A DNA stretch of 28,824 nt from the NCBI GenBank assembly GCA_029556335.1, contig JAKQFA010000041.1:1-28824 (forward strand). Direction: 5' to 3'. A model generated the notes under the pieces. It saw nothing but the letters and a program-made list of their open reading frames with translations. It did no database searches and was not told where the DNA came from. The stretch comes from Methanobacteriota archaeon (GTDB lineage: Archaea; Methanobacteriota; Methanobacteria; Methanobacteriales; Methanobacteriaceae). Every line of letters starts with the position of its first letter. Position 1 is the stretch's first letter. Both the position numbers and the translations under genes were made by a program. Of the stretch, positions 8,353-17,406 are shown piece after piece.

Positions 8353-9081
8353 TTGATAGTACTAGCGCCCATGGCGGGCATTACCGACGGTGCCTTTTGC
8401 CGGGATATTTCCAGGGAAGGATTTGATATGGTAACCCTGGGGGGTTACAATGTCGACCCCCCCACCATCCAAGCCGGGCGCGAAATTCTATCCCGGGGAA
8501 GGCCAGAGTTTTTGGTGGAGGAGGAATTACTCATACCCTACCTGGAAGATCAGGTTAAAATAATCCAAGAGGAGTTTGGAGGCTTTATTTCGGTCAATCT
8601 GAGATCAGTTACAACTGAACCAATTGTTGAGGTTTCGAAGATCCGCGGAGTGCAGGTGGTGGAAGTTAACGCCCATTGCCGTCAGAAGGAAATTACCAAC
8701 CTGGGATGCGGCCAAGCCATGCTCCGGGACGTCTCCCGTTTAGAAGAATATCTTCGAGAAATAACCCAAAAGGCGAAATCTATGGTTTCAGTTAAGATAA
8801 GGGCCAATGTTCCAGGAGTTAATGAAGTGGAAGTGGCAGAAGCAGTGGAACGTTCAGGTGCAAATTATATTCATGTTGATGCTATGCTTCCTGGATCTAA
8901 TTCAGCTGATTTAAATATTATACGTTCTATTAAAGAAAACACTTCAGTTTTTATCATAGGTAACAATAGTATTAAAGATGTTGTATCTGCCCATGAAATG
9001 TTAAATGCTGGAGCTGATGGTATATCCATAGCCAGGGCAGCTATTGGAGGGAGTTTGAACTTTGAACTTTCACGGATATAA
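8353..9081 (+). CDS. Dihydrouridine-synthase-like TIM-barrel flavoprotein (archaeal nifR3-related)
   Basis: A 242-residue TIM barrel related to tRNA-dihydrouridine synthases but shorter; it lacks their C-terminal helical RNA-binding domain. It starts with LAPMAGITDGAF, as Dus enzymes do. NAHCRQKEITNLGCGQAML aligns with the Dus active-site segment, keeping a cysteine at the catalytic position. GADGISIARAAIGG resembles the FMN-phosphate site. The start is TTG at 8353 with AGGTG just upstream; no alternative start is open. The family is largely methanogen-specific. In Methanocaldococcus the homologue is, to my memory, also next to GTP cyclohydrolase III, which hints at a flavin or pterin-related reduction instead of tRNA modification. 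The true substrate is unknown. Confidence 0.8.
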   Translation: MIVLAPMAGITDGAFCRDISREGFDMVTLGGYNVDPPTIQAGREILSRGRPEFLVEEELLIPYLEDQVKIIQEEFGGFISVNLRSVTTEPIVEVSKIRGVQVVEVNAHCRQKEITNLGCGQAMLRDVSRLEEYLREITQKAKSMVSVKIRANVPGVNEVEVAEAVERSGANYIHVDAMLPGSNSADLNIIRSIKENTSVFIIGNNSIKDVVSAHEMLNAGADGISIARAAIGGSLNFELSRI

Positions 9082-9119
9082 ACGTCAAAGTTTATAATAG
9101 AAATGATTAGTAAATATTA

Positions 9120-9175
9120 TTTATATAATCACGAACTGATTAGAATATATATTCATTATAAATCATCAAGGTGGT
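9120..9175 (+). promoter_or_regulatory. atwA promoter and ribosome binding site
   Basis: TTTATATAA at 9120-9128 is a good archaeal TATA box, which predicts a start near 9150. AAGGTGGT at 9168-9175 is a strong ribosome binding site three bases before the ATG at 9179. The gap after the preceding gene is about 100 bases and AT-rich, so a new transcript probably begins here. Confidence 0.55.
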
Positions 9176-9178
9176 TGC

Positions 9179-10774
<1,596 letters not shown>

Positions 10775-10775
10775 G

Positions 10776-11252
10776 ATGGCCTGGGCTGATTCGCCGTCGC
10801 ATGTATGTAGAGGAGGGGATAAAAGAGCATTGACCTTTTGTTGTCCCCCAGTTAAACCCTGTCCCATCTTACACACCCTTGAAGATGCAAAGATAACTCC
10901 ACAAGAGTACGTGGACATCAAAGAAGATTTCGGGAGAAAAACTCGACTAGGTCATGGAGAGGGAACTTGCTTCGGATCCCTGGTGTGGTGTTGTAAACCT
11001 TCCAAACCCTGTCCCCTGCGAGATATGGTAATGCGCAGGATCAACATGTCTAATGATGAATATTTAGAACTGAAAAAAGAGTTATCCGAAAAATTAGTGG
11101 GGAAAACTGAATCTAGTGCAGAAGAAAAGGTTAAAGGACTTGCAGAAGCCTTTAATGTTTCGGAAGATGAAGCCCGTCAAACCTTACAGGAGTGTGGAAA
11201 CGACCTTAGAATGGCCATGAAACTTCTTCAAATGAAGAATTTGGAGCAATAG
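10776..11252 (+). CDS. Methanogenesis marker 9 protein with UBA-like C-terminus
   Basis: A 158-residue cysteine-rich protein of the methanogenesis marker 9 type, found essentially only in methanogens and of unknown function. The N-terminal 90 residues form an internal duplication. Repeat one has C11, C22, C23 and C29 (FCCPPVKPCP); repeat two has C65, C72, C73 and C79 (WCCKPSKPCP). This pattern could bind one or two metal clusters. Residues 115-155 resemble a UBA-like helical bundle as in archaeal nascent-chain complex protein (EDEARQTLQECGNDLRMAM). An AGGAGGAT ribosome binding site overlaps the atwA end, one base apart, indicating coupling. The link with MCR activation is inferred from position. 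Confidence 0.82.
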   Translation: MAWADSPSHVCRGGDKRALTFCCPPVKPCPILHTLEDAKITPQEYVDIKEDFGRKTRLGHGEGTCFGSLVWCCKPSKPCPLRDMVMRRINMSNDEYLELKKELSEKLVGKTESSAEEKVKGLAEAFNVSEDEARQTLQECGNDLRMAMKLLQMKNLEQ

Positions 11253-11253
11253 G

Positions 11254-11910
11254 ATGGGATGGACTCCTTTATTCCTGGATATGACAGATTGGCACGTGCT
11301 GGTGATTGGTGCTGGGGAAGTGGGAGAAAGGAGAGCCAGAAGATTCCTGGATGCCGATGCACAAGTCATCATAACTGGTGGAAGAGTTTCTGATGACTTA
11401 AAATCCAAGGGTGCCCTGGAGAAACCCCTCCACCAGTGGGAAGAGCTGGTGGACTGGGCGGACTTGGTGGTGGTGGCCAGTGGCGACAAAGCACTGAACC
11501 AGGAAATTGGGGAAATGTCTGCTGGAAAACTTTTAAACCGGGCAGATAAACCAGAATATGGAAACATGATCGTTCCATCTTCCTTTTTTATAGGAGATGT
11601 GCAGATATGCATTTTTACCCAGGGAAAAAGCCCCCTCATGGCCCGGCAGTTAAGAAAAAAAATACAAAAAGTAATAAATCAGGAGGATGTACTGCAGTTA
11701 GAGTTACAGCATTTCACCCGGGAAAAACTAAAAGGCCAACTCCATAATCAGAAGGATCGTCGCCAGTTACTATACCAGATACTAGATGATGAATATATTA
11801 AAAAACTATTGGCAGAGGGAAATTTGTTGGCAGCACAAGAAAGAGTAGCCCACATTATAGAATTAGACTCTGAATCTAAGCCCACCAGGTCCAACGAGGA
11901 GATATCGTGA
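11254..11910 (+). CDS. Precorrin-2 dehydrogenase / sirohydrochlorin ferrochelatase-type siroheme synthase
   Basis: A 218-residue protein of the CysG-N/Met8 family that oxidises precorrin-2 to sirohydrochlorin with NAD, the branch point to siroheme, cobamides and coenzyme F430. The Rossmann motif VLVIGAGEVGERRARRFL lies at residues 15-32. The catalytic region follows the family pattern: NRADKPEYGNMIVPSSF, then FTQGKSPLMARQLRKKI. The C-terminal 70 residues are helical. Whether it also inserts iron cannot be told from sequence. It starts one base after marker 9 and overlaps hemA by four bases (GTGA), so it is translated together with both neighbours. Confidence 0.9.
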   Translation: MGWTPLFLDMTDWHVLVIGAGEVGERRARRFLDADAQVIITGGRVSDDLKSKGALEKPLHQWEELVDWADLVVVASGDKALNQEIGEMSAGKLLNRADKPEYGNMIVPSSFFIGDVQICIFTQGKSPLMARQLRKKIQKVINQEDVLQLELQHFTREKLKGQLHNQKDRRQLLYQILDDEYIKKLLAEGNLLAAQERVAHIIELDSESKPTRSNEEIS

Positions 11911-13097
11911 TTCTTAATATCAGGATCGACCATAAAACAGCTGAAATCAGTCAGATGGAACAGTTGAATCAGCACATGGAGGGTATTTTTCAGGAAATTA
12001 ATCAAAACCACTCTGTGAACGAGTATCTCCAGATAAAAACATGTAATCGCCAGGAAATGTATCTGGTAATAGATAAATGTGATCTAAATTACCACTGGGG
12101 CGATTTAGTGGTTAAAAAAGATGATGAAGCCTTAGAACATGTTTTAAGGTTAGCATCTGGCTTGGAATCCATGATTGTTGGTGAGGACCAGATTCTGGGT
12201 CAGCTCAGGGATGCTCAAAAACAGGCCATTAAAGCAGGCAGTTGTGGGCCCATACTAAACAACGTGTTTACCAAAGCCATCCACGTGGGCCAGCTTGTCC
12301 GAAAAAAAACTCACATCAATGAAGGGGCAGTTTCCATTGGATCAGCAGCGGTGAGGCTGGCTGAACATGTGCATGGTGATCTTAAATGCAAAAAGGTGCT
12401 GGTTATCGGAGCCGGACAAATGGGCACCCTGGTGGCTAAGGCCCTGGTAGTTAAAAGGCTTAAAGCTATAGTAGTGGCTAACCGTACCCATGATCGGGCA
12501 TTGTGCCTGGCAAAGGAATTGGGAGGTTCAGCTATCTATTTTGATCGTTTAGCAGAAGCTCTGTATGATGCTGATGTAGTGATCAGCGCCACTGGAGCAC
12601 CACACCCCATAATAACCTATGAAAAGCTCAAGGAAGCTGTTCCAGTAGAAACCCTGGGTAAAATGGTGATGGTGGATATTGCTAATCCCCGGGATATCGA
12701 TGAACGGGTGGCAGAACTAGGAGTACGGCTTTACAATATTGATGATCTGAGGGGAATTGCACGTGAAAATCTTCAGATGCGAGAAAATGAAGCTAAAGCT
12801 GCTGAAGCTATTATTGGAGAAGAATTAGTTCTTCTAAGAAGATCCCTTAAACACCTGGAAGTGGAACCACTGATCTCAAGTATCCGCAACCAAGCGGAAA
12901 AAATGAGAATCAAAGAAACAAAAAAGGCCTTGAGAATGATGGGGGATATCAATGGCCAGGAAAAAGTGGTGGACGACTTGAGTCGGGTTGTAGTGGATCG
13001 CATATTCTCGGGTATCATCAAGAATATAAAAATTGCCGCGGAAAAAGATGATAAAAGTACTTTAGAAGTTGTTGAGCGCCTTTTTAGCAATGGATAA
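11907..13097 (+). CDS. hemA: Glutamyl-tRNA reductase
   Basis: HemA reduces glutamyl-tRNA to glutamate-1-semialdehyde with NADPH, the first committed step of tetrapyrrole synthesis. The 396-residue protein has the catalytic cysteine in TCNR (C46), the GLESMIVGEDQILGQLRDA motif, VSIGSAAVRLAEH, an NADPH-binding Rossmann domain starting at VLVIGAGQMG, and the C-terminal dimerisation helices. The start is GTG at 11907, overlapping the stop of the preceding gene. In a methanogen without heme demand the flux would go mainly to F430, siroheme and cobamide, which fits the siroheme-type dehydrogenase and component A2 in the same operon. Confidence 0.97.
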   Translation: MILNIRIDHKTAEISQMEQLNQHMEGIFQEINQNHSVNEYLQIKTCNRQEMYLVIDKCDLNYHWGDLVVKKDDEALEHVLRLASGLESMIVGEDQILGQLRDAQKQAIKAGSCGPILNNVFTKAIHVGQLVRKKTHINEGAVSIGSAAVRLAEHVHGDLKCKKVLVIGAGQMGTLVAKALVVKRLKAIVVANRTHDRALCLAKELGGSAIYFDRLAEALYDADVVISATGAPHPIITYEKLKEAVPVETLGKMVMVDIANPRDIDERVAELGVRLYNIDDLRGIARENLQMRENEAKAAEAIIGEELVLLRRSLKHLEVEPLISSIRNQAEKMRIKETKKALRMMGDINGQEKVVDDLSRVVVDRIFSGIIKNIKIAAEKDDKSTLEVVERLFSNG

Positions 13098-13130
13098 ATT
13101 TAAACTTTTGACATAGAAAAAAATGAGATG

Positions 13131-14252
13131 TTAAGCATACATCTCTTTGGGCTCTTTTTTATCTTTTTCATGATGTTTAAGGGCATATTCAATGTGTTTC
13201 CAGGTCAAAACATCATCATCGCATGAAAAAGCTTTATGTAAAGCAATTTTTAGGATTCTATCCTTAATATCTCGTCCAGACATTCCCCGGGTAATTGCAG
13301 CTAATTTTTTAAGATCAACATCCACTTCCAATGGCAGGGAGACGGAGTACAGTTCCAGGATGGATAATCTTTCCGATTCATCAGGTAGGGTGAATTCAAT
13401 CTCCTCTTCAAATCGACTCCGCAATGCCTGATCCAGAAGGGGCGGATTGTTAGTGGCACCAATGGTTACCACTCCCAGGTTGGGGCTTATTCCATCCATC
13501 TCTGTGAGGAGAGCATTTACCACCTCAGAAACATCCCCTCGAAGGGATTGATAGCGTCTGTCCAGGCCTATGGCATCTATCTCGTCGATGAAGATCACCG
13601 AAGGTGCACAACTGGCTGCCATTTCAAATAAGTCATGTATCTGCCGGGCTCCATCGCCAACATGCTCTCCAATCAGAGTGGTAGCTTTAACCATGAATAA
13701 CGGGATTTTAAGCTCACTTGAAAGGGATTTGGCTAGCATGGTCTTACCGGTTCCAGGAAAACCATGAAATAGAACATTTCTAGGCGCCCATTCCCCAAAT
13801 ATTTCTGGGTCCTGCAGATACTTCATGATGATCTTGCACTTAGTTTTGGCTCGTTCTTGGCCAATTACATCCTCCATTAGGATTTTACTTTCAACTCGTT
13901 TTATTTCACGAACTTCAGGAAGTTCCATCAGCAATATGTTGGTGTTTTTGGTGATTCGTGAATTTTCAGGATGGGCTTTAATTATTTTAAATGCAAAATC
14001 AGGTAACAGTTTCTGGTCAAACAGGAAAGAACCCTCGTTTGCTGTGAATCCATCCCACTGATCCTGAGCGTAGAGTTCGAAAAGTTCTTTATCGAAGATT
14101 TCAATTTTAGGACTCTCCACCAAGTTGCACAGAAATGGATAGCCAATGGATTGCAAAACCACTAATTTACACTCTTTTTTAGTTTCTTCACAATTGCTTA
14201 ATTTTTTTTGGTCTGATAATACGGAATCTGGAGTTATGTTGTTAAGTTTCAA
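13131..14252 (-). CDS. Stand-alone AAA+ ATPase of the proteasome-ATPase/Cdc48 clade
   Basis: A 373-residue AAA+ ATPase with one ATPase domain. Walker A is GFPGTGKT (164-171), Walker B VIFIDEIDAI (219-228), sensor 1 is N268 in GATNN, and the arginine finger region is RSRF (278-281). The N-terminal 120 residues show no coiled coil of the PAN type and no recognised domain. Similar proteins occur in other methanogens, where they are annotated loosely as proteasome-regulatory-like ATPases. Substrate and partner are unknown. It converges with hemA, leaving 33 bases. A TATA-like AAAAAATATATC lies only about 20 bases upstream of its ATG, so the message may be leaderless. Confidence 0.88.
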   Translation of the reverse strand: MKLNNITPDSVLSDQKKLSNCEETKKECKLVVLQSIGYPFLCNLVESPKIEIFDKELFELYAQDQWDGFTANEGSFLFDQKLLPDFAFKIIKAHPENSRITKNTNILLMELPEVREIKRVESKILMEDVIGQERAKTKCKIIMKYLQDPEIFGEWAPRNVLFHGFPGTGKTMLAKSLSSELKIPLFMVKATTLIGEHVGDGARQIHDLFEMAASCAPSVIFIDEIDAIGLDRRYQSLRGDVSEVVNALLTEMDGISPNLGVVTIGATNNPPLLDQALRSRFEEEIEFTLPDESERLSILELYSVSLPLEVDVDLKKLAAITRGMSGRDIKDRILKIALHKAFSCDDDVLTWKHIEYALKHHEKDKKEPKEMYA

Positions 14253-14419
14253 ATAGAATACCTGCCGATATATTTTTTAAGCGTTAAACTTAGTTTAATC
14301 CATGAACAAAATTTAGAATTTACTTTTATTTCTTGATAAGCCAAGATAAATATTTTCCCCAAGTTCTTTTCTCCAAAGAAAATTCTCTTTAGTGGTATAT
14401 AATAGTTGGAACCACAAGA

Positions 14420-14429
14420 TTTATATATA
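14420..14429 (+). promoter_or_regulatory. TATA box of the rubredoxin-Hcp gene
   Basis: TTTATATATA fits an archaeal TATA box and predicts a transcription start near 14450, inside the dyad cluster that follows. The translation start is about 40 bases further on. Confidence 0.6.
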
Positions 14430-14432
14430 GAT

Positions 14433-14470
14433 TGTTCGGATATAACAGAACATTCGGCTTATGCCGAACA
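14433..14470 (+). promoter_or_regulatory. Nested inverted repeats at the rubredoxin-Hcp start site, likely operator
   Basis: Two dyads adjoin. TGTTC (14433-14437) faces GAACA (14448-14452) across ten bases, and TTCGGC (14453-14458) faces GCCGAA (14463-14468) across TTAT. In addition TGTTCGG (14433-14439) is the reverse complement of CCGAACA (14464-14470). The inner dyad reads TTCG-N8-CGAA, which resembles the TTCG-spacer-CGAA boxes reported for MsvR-type V4R regulators; such a regulator is encoded at 16606-17391. Binding is inference. Confidence 0.55.
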
Positions 14471-14487
14471 AAAAAATGGTGATAAGT

Positions 14488-15981
14488 ATGCAAAAATTTC
14501 GATGCGTGATATGTGATTATATCTATGACCCTGAAAAAGGAGACCCAGAGAGTGGTGCAGAACCCGGAACCAGCTTCGAGGATTTGCCTGACGACTGGCT
14601 ATGTCCCCTCTGTGGTGTGGGAAAAGACCAGTTCGTGCCTGTAGAAGAAGAAAAACCCAAAGAAACGAAAAGCAAGAAAGAAACTCTAGACATGTTCTGT
14701 TACCAGTGTTCTCAAACTGCCAGGGGCACGGGATGTACAGTTAAGGGAGTCTGTGGAAAAGAACCCACCGTGGCTCGTTTACAGGATAACTTGTTATTCG
14801 CAATTAAGGGGATATCAGCTTACCTCTACCATGCCCGAGAATTGGGTTACAGTGATGACGAAGTGGATGCCTTCCTAGAGAAAAGTTTCTTCTCCACCCT
14901 CACCAACGTTAACTTCGATGCAGGTAACTTCGTGGACCTGGCTCTGGAAGCAGGTCACATGAACATCAAAACCATGCAACTTCTCAAAAAAGCCCACATA
15001 GAAACCTACGGTGAACCCGTTCCTACTGAAGTTCCGGTGGGTGCGTTTAAAGGCCCAGGAATTCTGGTGACTGGACACAGCCTCAAAAATCTGGAAGATC
15101 TATTAAAACAGACTGAAGGAAAAGGAATAAACGTTTACACCCACTCAGAAATGTTACCCGCCCATGGATACCCCGGACTGAAAAAATACACACATCTAGT
15201 GGGTCAACTCGGCGGACCCTGGTTTGACCAGAAAAAAACCTTCGCCAAGTATCCAGTGGCCATTCTTGGAACCTCTAATTGTGTACTTTTACCCAAAGAC
15301 GAATACAAAGAAAGGATGTTCACCAGTGGAGTGGCCCAACTACCAGGAGTGCAACACATCGAAGACAACGACTTCACCCCCGTGATTGAAAAAGCCCTGG
15401 AACTTGGTGATCTAGAAGAAGAACCACGTAAAACAGTTTTAACCACCGGATTCGGTGCATCCACCGTGCTTTCCCTGGCTCCTAAAATTAAGGAACTGGT
15501 GGAAGCCGGAAAGATCAAAAGATTCTTCCTGGTGGGCGGCTGTGACTCCCCACTACCCCAAGCCAAGTACTACACCGAGTTCGTAGCAAAACTGCCCCAA
15601 GACACCGTGGTACTCACCTTGGCTTGTGGAAAGTACCGATTCAACGATATGGATCTGGGAGATATTGAAGGGGTGCCCAGACTCATCGACTTGGGTCAGT
15701 GTAACGATGCCATAGTAGCCATTGATATAGCAGTGGCACTCACCGAACTATTCGGAGTTGAACTTAACGAACTACCACTAACCCTGATCCTTAGTTGGAT
15801 GGAACAAAAGGCAGCAGCCATCCTATGGAGTCTCTTGGCCCTGAACATCCAAAACATGTACATAGGACCCATACTGCCGGGTTGGGCTAATGAAGATATT
15901 ATAAATGTTTTGGTGGAAAACTATGGCCTGACACCAATCGGGGACCCAGAAGAAGATATCAAGAAAATAATGGGGTCATAA
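14488..15981 (+). CDS. hcp: Rubredoxin-hybrid cluster protein (hydroxylamine reductase) fusion
   Basis: A 497-residue fusion. Residues 1-52 are a complete rubredoxin with iron ligands C6, C9, C39 and C42. After a 15-residue charged linker follows a hybrid cluster protein. Its [4Fe-4S] ligands are C71, C74, C83 and C89 (C-x2-C-x8-C-x5-C). Hybrid-cluster ligands are recognisable in VTGHSL, THSEMLPAHGYP, GTSNCVLLP, VGGCDSP, TLACGKY, LGQCND and MEQKAAAI. Members reduce hydroxylamine or nitric oxide, or act in oxidative and nitrosative defence; the rubredoxin would supply electrons directly. I chose ATG 14488, preceded by GGTGAT, because the protein then begins like a free rubredoxin; an ATG at 14461 lies inside the palindrome. 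Confidence 0.94.
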   Translation: MQKFRCVICDYIYDPEKGDPESGAEPGTSFEDLPDDWLCPLCGVGKDQFVPVEEEKPKETKSKKETLDMFCYQCSQTARGTGCTVKGVCGKEPTVARLQDNLLFAIKGISAYLYHARELGYSDDEVDAFLEKSFFSTLTNVNFDAGNFVDLALEAGHMNIKTMQLLKKAHIETYGEPVPTEVPVGAFKGPGILVTGHSLKNLEDLLKQTEGKGINVYTHSEMLPAHGYPGLKKYTHLVGQLGGPWFDQKKTFAKYPVAILGTSNCVLLPKDEYKERMFTSGVAQLPGVQHIEDNDFTPVIEKALELGDLEEEPRKTVLTTGFGASTVLSLAPKIKELVEAGKIKRFFLVGGCDSPLPQAKYYTEFVAKLPQDTVVLTLACGKYRFNDMDLGDIEGVPRLIDLGQCNDAIVAIDIAVALTELFGVELNELPLTLILSWMEQKAAAILWSLLALNIQNMYIGPILPGWANEDIINVLVENYGLTPIGDPEEDIKKIMGS

Positions 15982-15991
15982 CCCCATTTTT
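15969..15991 (+). terminator. Hairpin plus T-run overlapping the hcp stop
   Basis: AATGGGGT (15969-15976) pairs with ACCCCATT (15981-15988) around the four-base loop CATA, followed by TTTTT. The hcp stop codon lies within the hairpin. Eight base pairs with a T-run fit an intrinsic-type terminator or a transcript 3'-end hairpin. Confidence 0.65.
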
Positions 15992-16040
15992 CTTCTTGAA
16001 AAACCAATTCCTTATAATAAGATCTACATGAGTTGATTGT

Positions 16041-16379
16041 ATGAAAATCGTTAAAACCAAGGAGATGCCCATAGTCGACACTCCCCATAAGGTGGATGCA
16101 AGAAAACTATATGATACGGAACATGCCGTGACCGTGCACATCACCCTACAACCTGGTGAAAAACTCATCAGGCACATAACCCCGGTGGACGTTTTTTTCT
16201 ACGTATTAGAAGGCACGGGTATAGTAGAAGTAGGTGATGAGAAACAAGAAGTATCCAAGGACACCCTCATTGACAGCCCTGCCCGTATTCCGCACTGCTG
16301 GTACAATGAAAGCGAAGGGGTCCTCCGATTTTTGGTGGTTAAAGTTCCCAAACCCCTTGAAGAAACCAAACTGTTGTGA
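16041..16379 (+). CDS. Small single-domain cupin protein
   Basis: A 112-residue single cupin barrel. The first cupin motif is degenerate: LQPGEKLIRHITPVD keeps one histidine where the standard motif has HxH. The second motif, SPARIPHCWYN, keeps its histidine and asparagine, so a metal may still bind. Such proteins range from enzymes to sensors, and the function here is open. A TATA-like CTTATAATAA (16011-16020) and GAGTTGAT before the ATG indicate its own promoter with a very short leader. Placement between hcp and a redox regulator suggests a stress-related role, as inference only. Confidence 0.85.
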   Translation: MKIVKTKEMPIVDTPHKVDARKLYDTEHAVTVHITLQPGEKLIRHITPVDVFFYVLEGTGIVEVGDEKQEVSKDTLIDSPARIPHCWYNESEGVLRFLVVKVPKPLEETKLL

Positions 16380-16393
16380 AAAGGAGGAAAGAA

Positions 16394-16585
16394 ATGTCTG
16401 ATGAAGATTTTGATGAAAGAGCATTTGAACAAGCCCTGAAAGGAAAAATGGGGTGGAAATGTTCCTGTTCCCTTGAAATTGTGGATAAAAAATCTGAACT
16501 CAAAGAAGTAACTTGTAAAGGATGTGGAAAAACTTTCAAGACCAACCGGGACACGGATTATTGTTTTAGATGCGATAAACACTAA
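16394..16585 (+). CDS. Small zinc-ribbon-like protein
   Basis: A 63-residue acidic protein with three cysteine pairs: C23/C25, C41/C44 and C57/C60, the last two in CKGCGK and CFRC. This suggests a zinc ribbon or small metal site; it is too cysteine-poor in spacing for a standard ferredoxin and is not a rubredoxin. The start is ATG at 16394, six bases after AGGAGG. An upstream in-frame GTG at 16376 overlaps the cupin stop and is less likely. It lies 14 bases after the cupin gene, so both are probably on one message. Function unknown. Confidence 0.82.
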   Translation: MSDEDFDERAFEQALKGKMGWKCSCSLEIVDKKSELKEVTCKGCGKTFKTNRDTDYCFRCDKH

Positions 16586-16605
16586 CTCATCAAAGCTAAC
16601 TGACC

Positions 16606-17391
16606 ATGGAGAAAAGCAGGGATAATAAGATGGCCAAATATCAGGAACAAAACAGTCATAGCTATGAAATGGAAATATTCTCTACATCAGAGGGTTTACA
16701 GGTAATTAAAAGTCCTTTACGGGTTAAAATATTATCTATACTTCGAGAAAAGGATCTGAGCTTTGACGAAATCGTGAAACTATCGGGCCGGGCTAAATCA
16801 ACTGTTTCAGGCCATCTCAAGGAACTATCACAGGAGGGAATAATCGGATCCCGACCACATCCCACCGACGCCCGGAAAAAGATTTTCTTCATCAAATCTG
16901 GCTACGTGGGAAAGCTCCACCGGCGGAACATGGAAGAAGATCTTAAAGAACACATAAATCGTTACATTAAAAGTGAAAACAATCCCTTCGAATTCTACCG
17001 ACTCATATTCCACACCATCCGGGTTTCCCTCATGAACCAGGGCGTGAATATCGACCCCATCCTGCACGATGCCGGTTTAAGTGTGGGTGAAGTGCTATAC
17101 GACCAACTAAAGAGCCCCACTGAAGAACAATTTTTACAAAATATCGTCCGATTCTGGGATACCCACAATCTGGGAAAACTGGAAGTTAAAAACACGAAAC
17201 CTTTGATTATCAATGTAAAAGACTGTTTTGAATGCAGTGGACTGCCCCAACTAAATCGACCCGCTTGTGCTTTCGATACAGGAATATTAGAAGCCATATT
17301 CAGCAGATACTATGAAAAAGAGGCCAAGGTCCAGGAAGTAGAATGTCACGCTATGGGGAGTGGTTACTGCTCATTCGTGATTGAAATTTAA
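16606..17391 (+). CDS. MsvR-family transcription regulator (winged helix plus V4R domain)
   Basis: A 261-residue regulator. Residues 23-100 form an ArsR-like winged helix (SPLRVKILSIL, then STVSGHLKELSQEGII as recognition region). Residues about 120-260 form a V4R domain ending in GSGYCSFVI. All five cysteines (C207, C210, C221, C247, C255) lie in the V4R part, as expected for a redox-sensing switch. MsvR proteins of methanogens repress oxidative-stress genes, rubredoxin among them, and lose or change DNA binding on oxidation. A start at ATG 16630 (after AGGGAT) would remove eight residues and is possible. Likely targets are the dyads at 14433-14470. Confidence 0.87.
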   Translation: MEKSRDNKMAKYQEQNSHSYEMEIFSTSEGLQVIKSPLRVKILSILREKDLSFDEIVKLSGRAKSTVSGHLKELSQEGIIGSRPHPTDARKKIFFIKSGYVGKLHRRNMEEDLKEHINRYIKSENNPFEFYRLIFHTIRVSLMNQGVNIDPILHDAGLSVGEVLYDQLKSPTEEQFLQNIVRFWDTHNLGKLEVKNTKPLIINVKDCFECSGLPQLNRPACAFDTGILEAIFSRYYEKEAKVQEVECHAMGSGYCSFVIEI

Positions 17392-17406
17392 TCACCTTCA
17401 GGATAT

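Noticed and set aside
14461..14487. Upstream ATG for the rubredoxin-Hcp gene
   Set aside because: It lies inside the palindrome close to the predicted transcription start and has no ribosome binding site; the ATG at 14488 follows GGTGAT and gives a normal rubredoxin N-terminus.
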